Shown here: positions 61,421 through 64,000 of the stretch, in pieces | Layout of the letters: the number at the start of each line of letters is the position of its first letter | How positions within the stretch are numbered: position 1 is the stretch's first letter | Source of the DNA: Desulforamulus ruminis DSM 2154 | GTDB taxonomy: Bacteria; Bacillota; Desulfotomaculia; Desulfotomaculales; Desulfotomaculaceae | Reading direction: 5' to 3' | Length of the DNA stretch: 64,000 nucleotides | NCBI RefSeq assembly: GCF_000215085.1 | Contig: NC_015589.1 | Location: 1,922,001 to 1,986,000, forward strand | Notes under the pieces: generated by a model | Database searches by the model: none | What the model was told of the DNA's origin: nothing | Seen by the model: the letters and a program-made list of their open reading frames with translations, nothing else | Made by a program: the position numbers and the translations under genes

Positions 61421-62156
61421 AGAAGAAACGGTATTCCGACCCAAACCCTTGGTGGGAATCGGAGAAAAGCCCATTCTCTGGCACATCATGAATCTTTATT
61501 CTTTTTATGGTTTTAAGGATTTCATCTTATGCCTGGGCTACCAGGGGGAAATGATTAAGCAGTACTTCTTAAATTATGAATTAATGAACAGTGATTTTAC
61601 CGTTGAATTTTCCAAAGAACATCAAATATCCCTGCACAAAAAACCCTGTTTGGATTGGCGGGTGACCCTGGCGGATACCGGAATGGAGTCCATGACCGGG
61701 TGCCGGCTAAAGAAAATTGAAAACTATATTGGCGATGATCCCGATTTTATGGTGACCTACGGAGACGGTCTGGCCAATGTCAATGTGCAGAAACTGGCAG
61801 CCTACCACCGGAATCACGGTGCCATCGCCACGGTAACCGGAGTTCGCCCCCTGTCAAGGTTTGGTGAGTTGGATGTTGTGGAGGACAGGGTACAGGAGTT
61901 TCGTGAAAAGACTCAAGTGAAACAGGGTTGGATTAACGGGGGATTTTTTGTTTTCCGACGGGAATTTTTTAGTTATCTGACCAGTGAAGAAACTTGCGTG
62001 TTGGAGCAAGAACCCCTGGAGCGTTTGGCCCGGGACGGGCAGCTAAGAATATTTAAACATGGGGGTTTCTGGCAGTGCATGGATACCTACCGGGATATGG
62101 AACAACTTAATCAACTCTGGCGTGGGGGAAAGGCCCCTTGGGAGGTTTGGAAATGA
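61377..62156 (+). CDS. rfbF: Glucose-1-phosphate cytidylyltransferase
   Basis: A 259-residue nucleotidyltransferase making CDP-glucose. Start LCGGKGTRLKEET, RPKPLVGIG with the conserved Lys, YGDGLANVN (metal Asp), and WINGGFFVF. The length and GYQGEMIKQYF segment are those of RfbF. ATG 61377 lies inside the preceding gene after AAGGAGGAGCAGG. Its stop overlaps the next start (ATGA). Confidence 0.95.
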   Translation: MKVAILCGGKGTRLKEETVFRPKPLVGIGEKPILWHIMNLYSFYGFKDFILCLGYQGEMIKQYFLNYELMNSDFTVEFSKEHQISLHKKPCLDWRVTLADTGMESMTGCRLKKIENYIGDDPDFMVTYGDGLANVNVQKLAAYHRNHGAIATVTGVRPLSRFGELDVVEDRVQEFREKTQVKQGWINGGFFVFRREFFSYLTSEETCVLEQEPLERLARDGQLRIFKHGGFWQCMDTYRDMEQLNQLWRGGKAPWEVWK

Positions 62157-63145
62157 TGGGGGAATGGCAGGGTAAATCTGTCCTGGTAACCGGATGCACC
62201 GGAATGATCGGGAGCTGGTTAACGGAACGACTGGTTGAGGAAGGAGCCGGCATCGTTGGTATTGTCCGGGACCATGTGCCAAAGAGTTATCTTTTTTTAA
62301 AGGGTATTCATAAAAAGATAAACCTTACCTTTGGGGATATTACGGATTTTCATCTGATCAACCGTGTACTGGCGGAATATGAAGTGGACACTGTTTTCCA
62401 TCTGGCGGCCCAAACCATTGTGACCATTGCCAACCGTTCGCCCATGTCTACCTTTGAAACCAATATTCGGGGAACTTGGACTTTACTGGAGGCCTGCCGC
62501 CTTTCACCCACCGTGGAGCGAGTGGTGGTAGCCTCCAGCGATAAGGCCTACGGGCAGCGGGAGGATCTACCCTATATCGAGGAACACCCGTTGGAAGGCA
62601 GGCACCCCTATGATGTTTCCAAATCCTGTACCGATCTAATTGCCCGGAGTTTTTACCATACCTATGGATTGCCTGTGGCGGTCTCCAGACTGGCCAATGT
62701 CTTTGGCGGGGGCGATCTAAATTTCAATCGTATTATACCGGGCACCATTCAATCCCTGTTACAGAACAGGACACCGGTGATCCGTAGTGATGGCACTCCC
62801 CTGCGGGAATATATTTATGTACGGGATGCTGTTGAAGCTTATCTGGTCTTAGCTCGCAATGTTCACCGGCAGGAGGTCGCCGGCCAGGCTTTTAATTTTG
62901 GTCCCCACCGGCCTTATAGCGTGCTGGAAATCGTAGAAGCTGTGGTCAAGGCTGCAGGGCTGTCTTTAAAACCCGATATTCGTGGAAAAAGTTTTTTCAA
63001 CGGTGAAATTCCGCATCAGTACAGTGACAGCAGTAAAGCCAGAAGCCGTTTGGAATGGTATCCCCAATGGGAATTGCCGGAAGGCTTGGTGGAGACCATT
63101 GCCTGGTACCGTGATTTCTTTGAGAGGATGAAGGTTGTGGGGTAA
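62153..63145 (+). CDS. rfbG: CDP-glucose 4,6-dehydratase-like SDR enzyme
   Basis: A 330-residue extended short-chain dehydrogenase: GCTGMIGSWL for NAD, FHLAAQTIV, SSDKAYG with YDVSK holding the Y-x3-K pair, and RLANVFGGGD. Following rfbF, the likely reaction is CDP-glucose to CDP-4-keto-6-deoxyglucose, the entry to 3,6-dideoxy and related sugars. ATG 62153 has GGGAGGT upstream and overlaps the rfbF stop. Substrate is inferred from neighbour; a GDP- or UDP-specific relative is possible. Confidence 0.9.
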   Translation: MMGEWQGKSVLVTGCTGMIGSWLTERLVEEGAGIVGIVRDHVPKSYLFLKGIHKKINLTFGDITDFHLINRVLAEYEVDTVFHLAAQTIVTIANRSPMSTFETNIRGTWTLLEACRLSPTVERVVVASSDKAYGQREDLPYIEEHPLEGRHPYDVSKSCTDLIARSFYHTYGLPVAVSRLANVFGGGDLNFNRIIPGTIQSLLQNRTPVIRSDGTPLREYIYVRDAVEAYLVLARNVHRQEVAGQAFNFGPHRPYSVLEIVEAVVKAAGLSLKPDIRGKSFFNGEIPHQYSDSSKARSRLEWYPQWELPEGLVETIAWYRDFFERMKVVG

Positions 63146-63159
63146 AGAAGCAGCGGATT

Positions 63160-64000
63160 TTGGTAACCGGGGCGGGAGGATTTATTGGCCGGCACCTGCT
63201 AAAGAGGCTGACTGGGGAAACAGTGGAAATCGGCGCCCTGGTTAGAAATAAAGACCCCCTTTCCTTTATGCCAACCCATAAGGTAAGCCTCCTTTGCGGT
63301 GACCTTTTGGATGAGGTCCGTCTCCGGAAAATCATAAAGGAATTTAGCCCGGACCAGGTCTTTCACCTGGCCGGGGTCAGACCCCGGGGAAAAACCCGGA
63401 AGATTGTGCAACAGGCCTATCAGGGTAATTTAACGGCTACCATGAACCTGCTGGGTTGCCTGCAGGAATCCTCCTGCCGAGCCATTGTGCTGCTGGGCAG
63501 TACCGAGGAGTATGGCCTCGGGCCGGGGCCCTTCCGGGAAGATCAACCCCCTTGTCCTGTTTCCGCCTACGGCGCTTCCAAGGCTGCGGCCAACCAATGG
63601 GCTCTCCTGAATCACCGTTATTTTAATGATCCTATTTCTGTGGTCCGTCCGACCCTGGTCTACGGTCCCGGGCAGAGGAATCACCTTTTTCTGGGCCAGT
63701 TAATGGAGTCGCTGGCCCAAGGACAGCCCTTTGCCATGACCGCCGGAGAGCAGAAACGAGATTTTTTGTTTGTGGATGACTTGGTGGAAACTTTATGTTT
63801 GGTCGCAGAAAAACCGGAAACCAGAGGGCGTGTCCTAAACATTGGTAGCGGCAGATCCATCTCCATCCGTGAGGTGGCGGAAAAAGTTGGCTGCTTGATG
63901 GGACGACAGTCCCTGCTAAAAATCGGTGCCTTGGATTATTCCCCGGAGGACCCTTTTGATTACCGGGTGGATATTTCACTAGCCCACCGGCTGTTAAAAT
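63160..64000 (+). CDS. NAD-dependent sugar epimerase/dehydratase (3' end beyond window)
   Basis: An extended SDR enzyme: VTGAGGFIGRHL, FHLAGVRPRG, LLGSTEEYG, SAYGASKAAAN (Y-x3-K), and VRPTLVYGPGQ. It probably finishes or modifies the sugar made by rfbFG. The natural N terminus would be KKQRILVTGAGG from base 63145, but no ATG, GTG or TTG lies upstream in that frame before a stop at 63121. TTG 63160 is the first standard start and would remove the first strand residues. A start-site anomaly or sequencing slip is possible. Confidence 0.8.
   Translation, partial: MVTGAGGFIGRHLLKRLTGETVEIGALVRNKDPLSFMPTHKVSLLCGDLLDEVRLRKIIKEFSPDQVFHLAGVRPRGKTRKIVQQAYQGNLTATMNLLGCLQESSCRAIVLLGSTEEYGLGPGPFREDQPPCPVSAYGASKAAANQWALLNHRYFNDPISVVRPTLVYGPGQRNHLFLGQLMESLAQGQPFAMTAGEQKRDFLFVDDLVETLCLVAEKPETRGRVLNIGSGRSISIREVAEKVGCLMGRQSLLKIGALDYSPEDPFDYRVDISLAHRLLK

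Overview
The window reads as a piece of chromosome from a spore-forming Firmicute, most like the Desulfotomaculum/Desulforamulus group (Peptococcaceae). The reasons are: gene order that closely follows the Bacillus subtilis truB-to-spoVS segment; spore genes (dipicolinate synthase, SleB-type cortex hydrolase, SpoVS, TepA, CotF-like coat proteins); a DapL-type diaminopimelate aminotransferase; strong GGAGG ribosome sites with many TTG and GTG starts; and moderate GC. The genus is an inference from gene content, not from a search.

1-24.7 kb is backbone. It runs truB(end)-ribF-two small genes-rpsO-pnp-sleB, then ylxY-M16 protease-ymxH, then the lysine/dipicolinate block dapB-dpaA-dpaB-asd-dapG-dapA, then RNase J, tepA-ylzJ and the FtsK/SpoIIIE translocase. 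Aspartokinase, Asd, DapA and DapB make the dihydrodipicolinate pool. DpaAB divert it to spore dipicolinate, and DapL (45.5 kb) can take it to LL-diaminopimelate for the wall. Exceptions in this stretch are an AT-rich orphan gene at 17.3-18.0 kb, a divergent coat-protein pair at 19.6-20.2 kb, and mnmH wedged against rodZ.

24.7-30.6 kb is an accessory island between rodZ and yajQ-rimO, almost all on the minus strand. It holds a frameshifted relic of a lactose/cellobiose-type PTS EIIC gene, an NfrB-like glycosyltransferase carrying a predicted c-di-GMP-binding MshEN domain, an IS3 transposase tail, several small membrane or unknown proteins, and a stand-alone DprA-like protein.

30.6-52.1 kb is backbone again: yajQ-rimO-pgsA, a two-gene membrane-protein/FtsH-like protease unit, cinA, a DEAD-box helicase, recA (with a LexA box), a probable 6S-like RNA, rny, ymdB, spoVS (with a sigma-H promoter), dipeptidase, a PHP phosphoesterase, dapL, cobU and a cobC-like phosphatase, a PadR regulator with a palindromic operator, and guaB. 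52.3-57.5 kb carries acuA, a coiled-coil HTH protein, a ParA/MinD-like ATPase, nudF and minC.

57.5-64 kb is a cell-surface glycan region: a multi-membrane glycosyltransferase, an IS110-family element with a frameshifted transposase and a structured non-coding left end, then a GT2 transferase and CDP-sugar genes (rfbF, rfbG, a further epimerase cut by the window edge). A 91-93 bp hairpin-forming repeat occurs three times (19.4, 38.3, 52.2 kb). I saw no rRNA, tRNA or CRISPR array.
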